Notes under the pieces: generated by a model
Databases searched by the model: none
What the model saw: the letters and a program-made list of their open reading frames with translations, nothing else
Told to the model about the DNA's origin: nothing
Program-made: the position numbers and the translations under genes
Assembly: GCF_000411975.1 (NCBI RefSeq)
Contig: NZ_ASXG01000073.1
Span: 50,356 to 114,355 of the forward strand
Length of the DNA: 64,000 nucleotides
Direction: 5' to 3'
Origin: Amycolatopsis orientalis DSM 43388
Lineage (GTDB): Bacteria; Actinomycetota; Actinomycetes; Mycobacteriales; Pseudonocardiaceae
Shown: positions 31,726 through 42,333 of the stretch, piece by piece
Position numbering within the stretch: the first letter of the stretch is position 1
How the letters are laid out: every line of letters starts with the position of its first letter

Positions 31726-32502
31726 ATGGGGAAGAAAGCCAGCAGGATCGCGCTGATCGGCGCGGTCGTCGCCACGCTCGGCGCGGGATTCGCCAGCGCG
31801 GCGCCGGCCCACGCCGACGACGCGCATTACTACATCCTGATCGGCGGCACCTGCGACGGGAAGGCGTCGGTCTACCGTCCGGAATGGCTGCGGGGCGGCA
31901 TCGCGCGGGTCGTGGACTATCCGGCCGGCGCCGCCGGCGCGCCCAACTGCGACCAGACCCCGATGGACCAGAGCGTCGCGATCGGGCACGACCGCGGCCG
32001 CCAGGTCGTCCAGGACGCCTACCGCGAGAACCCGGACGCCGAGTTCACCGTCGTCGGCTACTCGCAGGGCGCGATCGTGGCGAACCTGGTGCTCAACGAC
32101 ATCGCCGACAACCAGCTCGGGGTGGACAAGGCGAAGTTCAGCGCGAAGCTGTTCGCCGACCCGATGCAGCCGCCCGGCCCGGCCGGGACCGGGATCAGCG
32201 CGACGCTCCCGCCGGGAGCGGGTCTGCCGTCGCCGTTCGGCGGGTACGTGTCGTTCGGCGCGGGCCGCCCGGGCTTCGACGGCGTCCGGTCCATCCGCTA
32301 CTGCATCCAGACCGACGGCATCTGCGATTTCGACCCGATCCAGGCGGCCGGCGGCTACTTCGCCCAGCACTGGTGCTACCAATGGCCGCGCCCGACCGAT
32401 CAGCGGTCGATCATGCAGGACACCATCGCCGACGGCGTGTACACCAACACGTCCGTGCGGCTGGGCAAGCAGGACTGCTGGGGCGGCCCGGTGCACCCCT
32501 GA
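31726..32502 (+). CDS. secreted PE-PPE/cutinase-like serine hydrolase
   Basis: This 258-residue exported protein has a signal peptide (residues 1-30, ending ASAAPAHA) and an alpha/beta hydrolase core with the nucleophile elbow VVGYSQGA (Ser about 111). Four or more Cys (GGTCDG, APNCDQ, RYCIQTDGICDF, HWCYQ) suggest disulfides outside the cell. The closest families are actinobacterial cutinase-like and PE-PPE-domain esterases acting on lipids. The ATG at 31726 follows GGAGGGGATCCG. Confidence 0.85.
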   Translation: MGKKASRIALIGAVVATLGAGFASAAPAHADDAHYYILIGGTCDGKASVYRPEWLRGGIARVVDYPAGAAGAPNCDQTPMDQSVAIGHDRGRQVVQDAYRENPDAEFTVVGYSQGAIVANLVLNDIADNQLGVDKAKFSAKLFADPMQPPGPAGTGISATLPPGAGLPSPFGGYVSFGAGRPGFDGVRSIRYCIQTDGICDFDPIQAAGGYFAQHWCYQWPRPTDQRSIMQDTIADGVYTNTSVRLGKQDCWGGPVHP

Positions 32503-32510
32503 CCGATTCC

Positions 32511-32558
32511 CCGAGCGGGTTTCCCGGCACCCCCAGGGCAGCCGGGAAACCCGCTCGG
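32511..32558. terminator. 18-bp hairpin between converging genes
   Basis: A perfect 18-bp stem (arms 32511-32528 and 32541-32558) with a 12-base loop lies between the hydrolase stop (32502) and the rox stop (32572). It lacks a T-run, as is common for actinobacterial terminators. Confidence 0.85.
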
Positions 32559-32571
32559 CCCCGCTACGTCC

Positions 32572-34819
<2,248 letters not shown>

Positions 34820-34871
34820 GGGCAGGGACAGTAGCCCCCGCCACCCCATCCGGTCCGGCGAAACACGCGGA

Positions 34872-36488
34872 CTAGACGCGGGCGCGGGCGATGATCGCGG
34901 AAGTGTCGGTTCCAGCGGGCAAAGTACCGAAAGCCACGCCCCAGTCGCCGCCGAACCGCGTGCCGCAGAACGCGTCCGCCACCGCGCGCGGCGCGTGCCG
35001 CACGAGCAGCGAACCCTGCAGCACCAACGCCATCGACTCCACGACCCGGCGCGCCCGGAACTCCAGATCGTCCACATCGGACAGATCCTTCTTGAGCCGG
35101 TCGACCGCGTCGTCGAGGCGAGCGTCCCCGCCCGCGGCGAGTTCCACCTCGGCGAAGAACGCCGCGACCGACTCCGGCTGCCGCCCCATCGCGCGCAACG
35201 CGTCGAGCGCGGCGACGTTGCCCGAGCCCTCCCAGATCGACATCAGCGGCGCTTCCCGGTACAGCCGCGGCATGCCCGATTCCTCGACATACCCGTTGCC
35301 GCCGAAGCATTCCAGCGCCTCGGCCGCGTGCATCGGAGCCCGCTTGCACACCCAGTACTTGGTCACTGCGAGCCCGAGGCGGCGGAAAGCCTGCTCCTGC
35401 TCGTCGTCGCGCCGGTCGCCCGCGGCCGCCAGCCGCATCGACGCCGCCACCGCCGCTTCCGCCTCGAGCACCAGGTCCGCCAGCACGTTCGCCATCAGCG
35501 GCTGGTCCACGAGCGCCTTGCCGAACGCGTGCCGGTGCGTCGCGTGGTGCACCGCGCGGACCGCGCCCAGCCGCATCCCCGACGCACTGCCGAGCGCGCA
35601 GTCGAGCCGGGTGTTGTTGACCATCTCGATGATCGTGCGGACCCCGCGGCCCTCCTCGCCGACGAGCCAGCCCACCGCGTCGTCGTACTCGATCTCCGAC
35701 GACGCGTTCGACCGGTTGCCGAGCTTGTCCTTCAAGCGCTGCAACCGGATCGGGTTCCGGCTGCCGTCCGGGAGCACGCGGGGGAGCAGGAAACAGGACA
35801 GCCCGCCCGGGGCCTGCGCGAGCGTGAGGAACAGGTCCGACATCGGCGCGCTGGTGAACCACTTGTGCCCGACCAGCCGGTAGCTTCCGTCGCCCGCGGG
35901 CCGCGCCGCGGTCGTGTTGGCGCGCACGTCCGAACCGCCCTGCTTCTCGGTCATCGACATGCCCGCGATCAGCCCGCGTTTCGTGCCCGGCTCGCGCAAC
36001 CCGAAGTCGTACTCGGTCGAGGCGAGCAGCGGCTCGTACCTCTCCGCCAGTTCGGGGTTCGCGCGCAACGCCGGAACCGCCGCGTACGTCATGGAAATCG
36101 GGCAAGTGTGCCCGGCCTCGGACTGGCTCCACACATAGAACTTCGCCGCCCGCGCCGCGTGCGCCCCCGGCCGCTCGTCCCGCCACGGCGCGGCCTGCAG
36201 CCCGTGCGACACCGCGACGTTCATCAAGTCGTGCCAATGCGGATGGAACTCGACCTCGTCGATCCGGTGCCCGTACCGATCGTGCGTGCGCAGCACCGGC
36301 TCGTTCTCGTTGACCAGCCGGCTCCACTCCTGCACCCGCTCGCTGCCGGCCAGCCGCCCCAGCTCGTGCAGCTCGTCGACGACCCACGACGCCTCGGTGC
36401 GCCCGACCGCCTCGGCCAGCGCCGGATCGGCCGCGACGTCGTGCTCCAGCGGCGGAACCTGATTGAAGACCTCATGCGTTGCGGGCAT
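34872..36488 (-). CDS. acyl-CoA dehydrogenase, AidB-like
   Basis: This 538-residue protein has the length of AidB (about 540), longer than ordinary acyl-CoA dehydrogenases. It shows MSMTEKQGGSDVRANTT, GHKWFTSAPMSDLFL, ECFGGNGYVEESGMPRLYRE and IWEGSGNVAALD, all AidB-type motifs, and a basic C-terminus. AidB is linked to alkylation damage and isovaleryl-CoA oxidation. The start overlaps the upstream TetR gene by 17 bases, so the two are co-transcribed. Confidence 0.92.
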   Translation of the reverse strand: MPATHEVFNQVPPLEHDVAADPALAEAVGRTEASWVVDELHELGRLAGSERVQEWSRLVNENEPVLRTHDRYGHRIDEVEFHPHWHDLMNVAVSHGLQAAPWRDERPGAHAARAAKFYVWSQSEAGHTCPISMTYAAVPALRANPELAERYEPLLASTEYDFGLREPGTKRGLIAGMSMTEKQGGSDVRANTTAARPAGDGSYRLVGHKWFTSAPMSDLFLTLAQAPGGLSCFLLPRVLPDGSRNPIRLQRLKDKLGNRSNASSEIEYDDAVGWLVGEEGRGVRTIIEMVNNTRLDCALGSASGMRLGAVRAVHHATHRHAFGKALVDQPLMANVLADLVLEAEAAVAASMRLAAAGDRRDDEQEQAFRRLGLAVTKYWVCKRAPMHAAEALECFGGNGYVEESGMPRLYREAPLMSIWEGSGNVAALDALRAMGRQPESVAAFFAEVELAAGGDARLDDAVDRLKKDLSDVDDLEFRARRVVESMALVLQGSLLVRHAPRAVADAFCGTRFGGDWGVAFGTLPAGTDTSAIIARARV

Positions 36489-37077
36489 CCGAACCTCCCA
36501 GTGACCGCACGACGAACGTGCTCAACTCGCCGACCTCCGCCGACCCGCCGCTGGTCAGCGGGCCGATCAACACCTCAGCCGCGGCCCCGACCAGCGCCGC
36601 CGCGCTCACCGCCGCGTCCTGCGCGGGCAACACCCCGGCCCGCACCCCTTCGGCGACGTGCTCGGCCACGACATCCCGGAACACCCGCCGGAACTCGAGC
36701 CGCTCCGCGTCGATCACCGCGTCCACCGGCTCGGCCAGCAAGGCATACGCCAGCCGCGGCGACTTCAACGCCCGCGCCGCGAACGTCTCGAACACCGCCA
36801 CGACTCGCGCCACCGGATCCGCCGGCCCGCCCGCGGCCGACCGCACCGCCTCCACCTCGCGCGACACGACCTGCCGGAAAACCCGGACGACCAGATCGGC
36901 CTTGGTGGGGAAGTGCCGGTACACCGTGCCGACCGCGACCCCCGCCCGCTCGGCGACGGCGGCGACCGAACAGCCGGAGTACCCGTGCTCGGCCAGCTGC
37001 TGGACAGTGGCGTCCAGGATGCTCTCCCGGAGCGCGTCGAGGCGCTCCTGGACTTTGGGCGTTCTGCGGTAGGCCAC
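36472..37077 (-). CDS. TetR family regulator upstream of aidB-like gene
   Basis: This 201-residue protein has its HTH at about residues 15-62 (SILDATVQQLAEHGYSGCSV; AVGTVYRHFPTKADL). The ATG is at 37077. It leads an operon with the AidB-like dehydrogenase, so an autoregulated alkylation or fatty-acid response is likely. The 9-bp palindrome TTGAGTCAA at 37106-37114 in its upstream region may be the operator. Confidence 0.9.
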   Translation of the reverse strand: MAYRRTPKVQERLDALRESILDATVQQLAEHGYSGCSVAAVAERAGVAVGTVYRHFPTKADLVVRVFRQVVSREVEAVRSAAGGPADPVARVVAVFETFAARALKSPRLAYALLAEPVDAVIDAERLEFRRVFRDVVAEHVAEGVRAGVLPAQDAAVSAAALVGAAAEVLIGPLTSGGSAEVGELSTFVVRSLGGSDARNA

Positions 37078-37105
37078 GGGAAGAAGTGAACCATCGATTC
37101 ATAAC

Positions 37106-37276
37106 TTGAGTCAACGGTGGCGCGACAACGAAGGTTCCGCCGCCACCCAGCAAGCACTAGCCGGCTACCTCGACGACAACGGGCTGCCCGACGCCGCACT
37201 CCGCGCCTGCCAGTTCGTCATGCTGCTCACCGCCGACACCACGGACCTGATCCTCGGAACTCTGCGCCGATCCTGA
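37106..37276 (+). CDS. short coding frame or gene remnant (56 residues)
   Basis: From TTG 37106 the frame reads ...NEGSAATQQALAG, then LPDAALRACQFVMLLTADTT and ends LRRS at 37276. The codon bias looks genuinely coding and the tail is helical, like the end of a larger protein, but the 5' part would fall in the TetR promoter. I do not recognise it. It is either a small gene or the 3' remnant of a lost one. Confidence 0.35.
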   Translation: MSQRWRDNEGSAATQQALAGYLDDNGLPDAALRACQFVMLLTADTTDLILGTLRRS

Positions 37277-37330
37277 CCCGGCTGGCTTATTCGCTTGCCG
37301 CGCCGCCTCCCTCGCCGGAACCATTCGGAC

Positions 37331-38197
37331 ATGCGCTTCTCGATCAACATCCCGAACTTCGGCGACTTCGCCGATGCCCGGACCGTGGCGAGAGTGGCGG
37401 CAGCGGCCGAACAAGAAGGCTGGGACGCGCTGTTCCTCTGGGACCACGTGGTCCACGACAAGGAAATCCGCCGCGGCAAGCCGTTCGGCGATCCCTGGAT
37501 GCTGCTGACCGCGGCGGCGCTCGCGACCTCCACGCTCAAGATCGGCACGCTGGTCACCGCCGTGCCGCGCCGCCGTCCCGAGCACCTCGCCCGGCAGGTC
37601 GCCACCCTCGACGCCCTCAGCGGCGGGAGGGTCATCTTCGGCGCGGGCCTCGGCGGACCGATCGAAGACGAGTTCGGCAGCTTCGGCGAACCCACCGACC
37701 CGGTCGTCCTGGCCGAGCACCTCGACGAAAGCCTCGGCCTGCTCGACCGGTACTGGTCCGGAAACCTCGTCGACCACGACGGCAAGCACTACCAAGTCCG
37801 CGACGTCACCCTCCGGCCCGCCACCGTCCAGCAACCGCGTCCGCCGGTCTGGCTGGCCGCCGTGTGGCCGAACCGCAAACCGGTCCGCCGCGCCGCACGC
37901 TGGGACGGCGTCGCCCCGCTGTTCAAGAACGCCACGCATGGCGTCGCCCCGGCCCCCGAAGACGTCCGTGATGTCGTGTCCTACGCCCGAAAACACGGTG
38001 CGGGGGAGAAGTTCGACTTCGTCGTCGGCGGCCGCAGCCCAGGCGACCCGGCCCGAGCCCGCGACGTCATCGCCCCGCTGGCCGAAGCCGGCGCGACCTG
38101 GTGGGACGAACGTCAGCTCATCACCACCAGCGACCTCGACCGCCTCGAACCCACCCTCCGCCGGATCAGCCAAGGCCCGCCCAGCGGACTGGACTAG
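37331..38197 (+). CDS. LLM-class flavin-dependent oxidoreductase
   Basis: This 288-residue protein has a luciferase-like TIM barrel: MRFSINIPNFGDFADA, GWDALFLWDHVV, KIGTLVTAVPRRRPEHLA and GRVIFGAGLGGPIEDEF. Such enzymes use FMN or coenzyme F420 as a freely bound cofactor; which one is not clear, but F420 is likely in actinomycetes. The start is ATG 37331. No partner reductase gene is adjacent. Confidence 0.9.
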   Translation: MRFSINIPNFGDFADARTVARVAAAAEQEGWDALFLWDHVVHDKEIRRGKPFGDPWMLLTAAALATSTLKIGTLVTAVPRRRPEHLARQVATLDALSGGRVIFGAGLGGPIEDEFGSFGEPTDPVVLAEHLDESLGLLDRYWSGNLVDHDGKHYQVRDVTLRPATVQQPRPPVWLAAVWPNRKPVRRAARWDGVAPLFKNATHGVAPAPEDVRDVVSYARKHGAGEKFDFVVGGRSPGDPARARDVIAPLAEAGATWWDERQLITTSDLDRLEPTLRRISQGPPSGLD

Positions 38198-38373
38198 ATC
38201 TCGACGACCAGCCCGGCGGCTCGTGTGCACCAACCACTCGCTCAACGCCGCGACCACCGATATCCCGCACCGCGGATGCCGTCCGGGAGGGGAGTGGCGG
38301 GCGCAGAATCGTCCTCCCATTCTGCCGCCGGAAGCTTGACCTAGTCCGCGCTCCAGCACATACGTTCGCCGCC

Positions 38374-39084
38374 ATGACCACAACGCTCATCACCGGTGCC
38401 ACCAAGGGCCTCGGCTACGAAACCGCCCGCCGCTTGGTCGCCGCCGGACACACCGTCTACCTCGGCGCCCGCGACACGGCCCGGGGCGAACGAGCCGCCG
38501 CGGAACTCGGCGCACGAACTGTCCAGCTTGACGTCACCGACGAGGCATCGGTCCTCGCCGCCGCGAAAACAGTCGAGGCCGAAGGGGGACTGGACGTCCT
38601 CGTCAACAACGCGGGCATCGCGATCGAACTGAAGAGCGATGGGGAACCGGTCGGTGCAGGGGAGACCACTGCCGACCTGATGCGGGAAACGTTCGATACC
38701 AACGTCTTCGGCGTCGTGCGGGTGCTGCACGCCTTTCTGCCGCTCCTGCAACGATCGTCCGCGCCTGTGGTGGTCAACGTCAGCAGCGCACTGGGATCGC
38801 TCGGCCGGATGAGCGACCGGGCAACGCATCAGTATGCATACCGCGGGATGGCGTATCCGGCGTCGAAGGCCGCGGTGAACATGGTGACCGTGCAGTACGC
38901 GAAGACATTTCCCGGAATCCGGATCAACGCCGTCGAACCTGGCTACACCCGCACGGACATCAACCGACGCCAAGGCGGCCAGACAGTCGAACAGGGCGCG
39001 GAGATCATCGTGCGGATGGCCCAGATCGGACCCGACGGGCCGACCGGCACCTACACGGACATCAACGGCCCGCTGGTGTGGTGA
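38374..39084 (+). CDS. short-chain dehydrogenase/reductase
   Basis: This 236-residue classical SDR has the TGATKGLGYE cofactor loop, VNNAGIAIE, the catalytic Ser in VVNVSSALGS and the YPASK active site, with a Rossmann fold throughout. ARD after the second strand suggests NADP preference. It resembles carbonyl reductase-like SDRs. The start is ATG 38374. No co-transcribed gene follows. Confidence 0.92.
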   Translation: MTTTLITGATKGLGYETARRLVAAGHTVYLGARDTARGERAAAELGARTVQLDVTDEASVLAAAKTVEAEGGLDVLVNNAGIAIELKSDGEPVGAGETTADLMRETFDTNVFGVVRVLHAFLPLLQRSSAPVVVNVSSALGSLGRMSDRATHQYAYRGMAYPASKAAVNMVTVQYAKTFPGIRINAVEPGYTRTDINRRQGGQTVEQGAEIIVRMAQIGPDGPTGTYTDINGPLVW

Positions 39085-39188
39085 GACTGGGACAGCTGAC
39101 ATGAACGGCTGGCCAGATGCCGTCCACAACCACCAGATCAGATCGGGCTAACGGGTGAGCGGACCTCCGGACACTTCCAGCCGTCTAC

Positions 39189-39207
39189 TTGACATAATGT
39201 ACATTAT
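39189..39207. promoter_or_regulatory. TTGACA promoter element overlapping ATAATGTACATTAT palindrome
   Basis: TTGACA (39189-39194) overlaps the perfect 14-bp palindrome ATAATGTACATTAT (39194-39207). A regulator dimer bound there would cover the -35 region. No clear gene starts within 100 bases, so its target is unknown. Confidence 0.55.
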
Positions 39208-39430
39208 CGGCGTTTTACTGACCTGCTGATCTGCGGGTTGAGGAGAGGCCGCCAAGGGCTCGTCACGCACTTACCGCACGTGTTTCCGCCTTGCGTCAAC
39301 GTGAGACTCCGGCGCGCTCCGGACTCGGTCGGCGGCGTCTCGCGGCGCGGCCGCCGCCGAGGTCTCCAGTCGAGTCCTGTGGTGGTCCCTTCGGAGAGGG
39401 CCGTCCGGGATCCCCGATGGAACCACAGTC

Positions 39431-39475
39431 CCAGCCGTGCTTAATTCGTCACCGTGACGAATTAAGCACGGCTGG
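39431..39475. repeat. perfect 45-bp palindrome (22-bp arms, 1-base centre)
   Basis: Arms 39431-39452 and 39454-39475 are exact reverse complements around a single C at 39453. The core reads TTCGTCAC-C-GTGACGAA with TTAA next on both sides. There is no loop and no T-run, so it is not a normal terminator. It could be a recombination, resolution or relaxase site, or an operator. Confidence 0.95.
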
Positions 39476-39572
39476 CTGGACGTTGAGGTTGGAGTGCAAC
39501 AACATTCTCGAACGCGCCGAGACCGACTCGGACAGCTCGAAGATCCACTTGGCCCTACGAACGCGTCGCTGA
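39476..39572 (+). pseudogene. 3' coding remnant, weakly PucR-like
   Basis: Reading into the stop at 39572, the frame gives LRLECNNILERAE, then KIHLALRTRR. The pattern of RAE followed by a helix ending HLALR is weakly like the C-terminal HTH of PucR/CdaR regulators. Its upstream frame runs through the 45-bp palindrome and looks noncoding, so the gene is broken if it was ever one. Confidence 0.25.
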
Positions 39573-39719
39573 CATGATCCAGCATCAGGTCAGCTCAGCG
39601 CACGGGAGCAGGTCTCAACAGGGACTTCGCGTGTCGCGCGAGGAGCTTCCACGCTCGAGTTGGCGGATCGGAAAGCGCTGTCCCCCAAAGGGGATTCCGG
39701 CCTTCCGTGCCCATGTTTC

Positions 39720-39741
39720 ATGCATAATCGCTATTATGCAT
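39720..39741. promoter_or_regulatory. 9-bp palindrome ATGCATAAT/ATTATGCAT before the integrase gene
   Basis: Perfect arms 39720-39728 and 39733-39741 flank CGCT. TATTAT (39732-39737) inside it is a good -10 for the integrase gene about 45 bases downstream, so binding there would repress the recombinase. Confidence 0.65.
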
Positions 39742-39781
39742 CATATATCAGACGGCGGCGAGCGTCGAAATTGTCGGTGCT

Positions 39782-40807
39782 GTGCGGTACAAGATCACTA
39801 TGCTCGTTTCCGAGGCACAGCAAGCGTTCTTCGCGGCACGGCGGCCGCGCAAGGACTCGCCGCACACCACCGCCGCTTATCGGCGCGACCTCGCCGGGAT
39901 CACCGCTCTCCTGCTGGCGGAGCTGGGGCGCGACGAGGTGCACGTCGAAGAGCTGACCGGGCCGGTGCTGCGGGCCGCCTTCGGCGCGTTTGCCGACAAC
40001 CACGCGAAAAGCTCCGTCTTGCGGGCTTGGTCGACGTGGAACCAGTTCCTCACCTTCTGCGTGTCGGACGGACTGCTCCCGGGCAATCCGATGGGAGCCG
40101 TCGCGCGGCCCAAGACTCCCCCGTTGACGCCGAAACCCTTGCGGGGCGAGGAAACTCCCGAGCAACTGCTCACCGCGGCAGCCGAGGGTGCCCGGCGGGC
40201 GCGGGATCCGTGGCCGGAGCGGGATGTGCTGGTGCTGGCGCTCGGTCTGGTCGCGGGCTTGCGGGCAGCGGAAATGCGCGCGCTCACCCCGCGATCGGTG
40301 GTCGGGCGGGACGGTGAACTGCGGCTGCACGTCCACGGCAAGGGCAGCCGCGACCGGTCGATTCCGGTGCAGCCCGCGATGGCGAAGCTGATCGAGGACT
40401 ACCAGGCGTCGTGCCGCCGGCGCTTTCCCCGGCAGCGGTTCCCGGCGAGCGAACCGCTGCTGCGCGACCGGGCGGGCAACCCGATCGGCCGCGGTGCGCT
40501 GGAGTACCTGGTGAAGTCGTGCTACCGGTGGGCGGGCTTGCACGACCGGGTGCCGACGGGCGCGAATCTGCACGCTCTGCGGCACACCTTCGCCACGCGG
40601 CTGGCCGAGGACGGTGCCACGGCGTCGGAGATCATGTCCCTGCTCGGCCACGCGAGCCTGGCGACGAGCCAGAACTACATCGAAGCGACCGGCCGGGAGC
40701 AGCGAGCCGCCGCGGCGAGCAACCGGACCTATCGGGCACTGAACGGATTGGCCCGGGAAGACGAGTCCCGAACGGACGCCACGCGGGAGGCCGATGTGAT
40801 TGCATGA
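39782..40807 (+). CDS. tyrosine recombinase
   Basis: This 341-residue protein has an N-terminal core-binding domain (about 10-100) and a catalytic domain with Arg in GLRAAEMRAL, Lys in HGKGSRDRSI, HALRHTFATRLAEDG, GHASLATSQNYI with the nucleophile Tyr. All catalytic residues are present. GTG 39782 or ATG 39800 starts it; neither has a clear ribosome-binding site. It is unrelated in detail to the recombinase at 17826. A SRPBCC gene follows after four bases, and palindromic sites lie upstream. Confidence 0.9.
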   Translation: MRYKITMLVSEAQQAFFAARRPRKDSPHTTAAYRRDLAGITALLLAELGRDEVHVEELTGPVLRAAFGAFADNHAKSSVLRAWSTWNQFLTFCVSDGLLPGNPMGAVARPKTPPLTPKPLRGEETPEQLLTAAAEGARRARDPWPERDVLVLALGLVAGLRAAEMRALTPRSVVGRDGELRLHVHGKGSRDRSIPVQPAMAKLIEDYQASCRRRFPRQRFPASEPLLRDRAGNPIGRGALEYLVKSCYRWAGLHDRVPTGANLHALRHTFATRLAEDGATASEIMSLLGHASLATSQNYIEATGREQRAAAASNRTYRALNGLAREDESRTDATREADVIA

Positions 40808-40811
40808 ACGC

Positions 40812-41276
40812 GTGACTGACGAACTCCCGCGCGTCGTGCGCGCCAGCCGTGAGATCGAGGCTCCCGCGGAGCGGATTTTCGAACTGATCGCCGACCCGGC
40901 GCAGCAGCCCGGCTGGGACGGCAACGACAACCTGGCGGAGGCCGCGCCGGGCCAGCGCGTCCACGCGGTCGGCGACGTGTTCTCCACGACGCTGACGAAC
41001 GGCTGGGTCCGGGAGAACCGCATCGTCGAGTTCGAGGAGGCGCGCCGGGTGGCGTGGCGTCCGGCGGAACCGGGCAAGCAGCCTCCGGGCCATCTGTGGC
41101 GGTGGGAGCTGAACCCGCTCGGCGCGAACCGCACCGAGGTCACGCACACCTACGACTGGTCGCAACTGGATCCCGACGACACGATGCGAAACGAGCGCGC
41201 CCGGTCGATGACCGCGGACAAGTTGGCGGCGTCGCTGGAGAACCTGGCGAAGGCGGCGGAGCTTCCGCAGTCCTAG
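40812..41276 (+). CDS. SRPBCC family (START-like) protein
   Basis: This 154-residue protein has VRASREIEAPAERIFELIADPAQQPGW, WELNPLGANRTEVTHTYDWS and a helical end, the SRPBCC fold that binds hydrophobic ligands. GTG 40812 is four bases after the integrase stop. An in-frame TTG at 40800 would overlap it. The linkage with a recombinase gives no clear functional hint. Confidence 0.85.
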   Translation: MTDELPRVVRASREIEAPAERIFELIADPAQQPGWDGNDNLAEAAPGQRVHAVGDVFSTTLTNGWVRENRIVEFEEARRVAWRPAEPGKQPPGHLWRWELNPLGANRTEVTHTYDWSQLDPDDTMRNERARSMTADKLAASLENLAKAAELPQS

Positions 41277-41528
41277 GCCCGGGTTCGCGCGCCGTCGGGG
41301 CGCTGGCCCGTCATCAGCGAGTCGCGCGGATGCTCCCCCGGACGCGCCGCCGAGTTGCCACGTCAAGGGAGGCCGGACGGCTAGTTCAGCCTCTCCCCTG
41401 CGCCGAACGCAACGGGCTTGTCGGTGCCGGAGCAACCCTCTCGGAGTTGTTTCGATCGGGGGTATCGGTGTGCGCGGAAGGCGGCGAGCCACGCGAAAGC
41501 AGGCACGCTGCGCGGTTCCGGCGGACGA

Positions 41529-41826
41529 TTACGGGCTGACCAGCTCCCGGTAGCGTTCGACGCCCGGCTCGGCGACCAAGCCGAGCCAGTCGAGCTTTGC
41601 CTGCGCTTCTGCCTCGCCGAGATCAGCGGGCACGATGCGGTCGTGGATCACGTGCCCGACGCGATCCCTGCTCGGCCGCGGGGCGGGCACGTTCGAGGAC
41701 CGGCAGCCGGATGGTGAGGCCGAATTCGCCGCGGTTGTCGGTTTCGCCATGGAGCACCATCTGCCGCATCGCGCGGCGGAAGTCGTCGTCGGAGACGAGG
41801 CAAGTTCTCGGCACGCGTCGCTTGCG
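41529..41826 (-). pseudogene. frameshifted C-terminal gene remnant
   Basis: On the reverse strand the coding-like stretch RTCLVSDDDFRRAMRQMVLH continues to LTIRLPVLERARPA in one frame and then resumes in another as HVIHDRIVPADLGEAEAQAK and GLVAEPGVERYRELV before the stop at 41529. Both parts have gene-like codon bias and neither has its own start, so this is a decayed gene. The family is not recognised. Confidence 0.4.
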
Positions 41827-41886
41827 CGGAGGCTGGGTCGTCGGGCAACCGCAGCGGCATATCTCGCAAGAACTCGGCGATGCCCC

Positions 41887-42267
41887 TCAGCGAAGCTGTT
41901 CGAGGTCCTTCGCCGCCGAGGCGATCTCCTCCGCGAGTTGCCGCAGCTCTCCTGCCGACGCGCCGTCCTGGGCGGCGGTCACGATGTCTTCCGCGGCGCA
42001 GCGCAGCTGGAAGAGGCGGTCCTGCAGGGCGGCGATCTCGGTGTCCGACAGCACGACCGCGTCCTCGGGCAGGCCGCTGCGCTGCAGGGCGGTCCGGCGT
42101 TCGTAGGCGCGCTGGCGGCAAGACTGTCCGCAGTAGCGGCGGCGGCGTCCGACGTTGCCCGCTTCGGGCAGGCGGCGTCCGCACCAGCCGCAGTGTTTCG
42201 GGGCGTTCGTGCGGCGGGGCACGACGCGTTCGTCGCCGGTCAGAGCGTGTTCGGCCAGTTCCCTCAC
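41887..42267 (-). CDS. small zinc-finger protein
   Basis: This 126-residue protein has a zinc finger HCGWCGRRLPE...RRRRYCGQSCRQRAYERR (about residues 25-58), the form seen in many actinobacterial small proteins, followed by a helical, acidic tail with two helix-loop segments. It is probably a nucleic-acid-binding protein; nothing more specific can be said. GTG or ATG 42267 starts it. Confidence 0.75.
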   Translation of the reverse strand: MRELAEHALTGDERVVPRRTNAPKHCGWCGRRLPEAGNVGRRRRYCGQSCRQRAYERRTALQRSGLPEDAVVLSDTEIAALQDRLFQLRCAAEDIVTAAQDGASAGELRQLAEEIASAAKDLEQLR

Positions 42268-42333
42268 CTGCCGGACTCTAGCTGTCCATCACGTTCTCAC
42301 GACGGGGCCACACCGATGGCGCAGACTGGAAGC

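Larger units (their letters stand above)
39085..39781. other. accessory intergenic strip with palindromes and gene debris
   Basis: About 700 bases without a secure gene. It holds three palindromes (39194-39207, 39431-39475, 39720-39741, listed separately) and a short coding-like tail ending at 39572. Base composition drops in G/C at each palindrome. It lies directly before a tyrosine recombinase gene. Confidence 0.6.
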
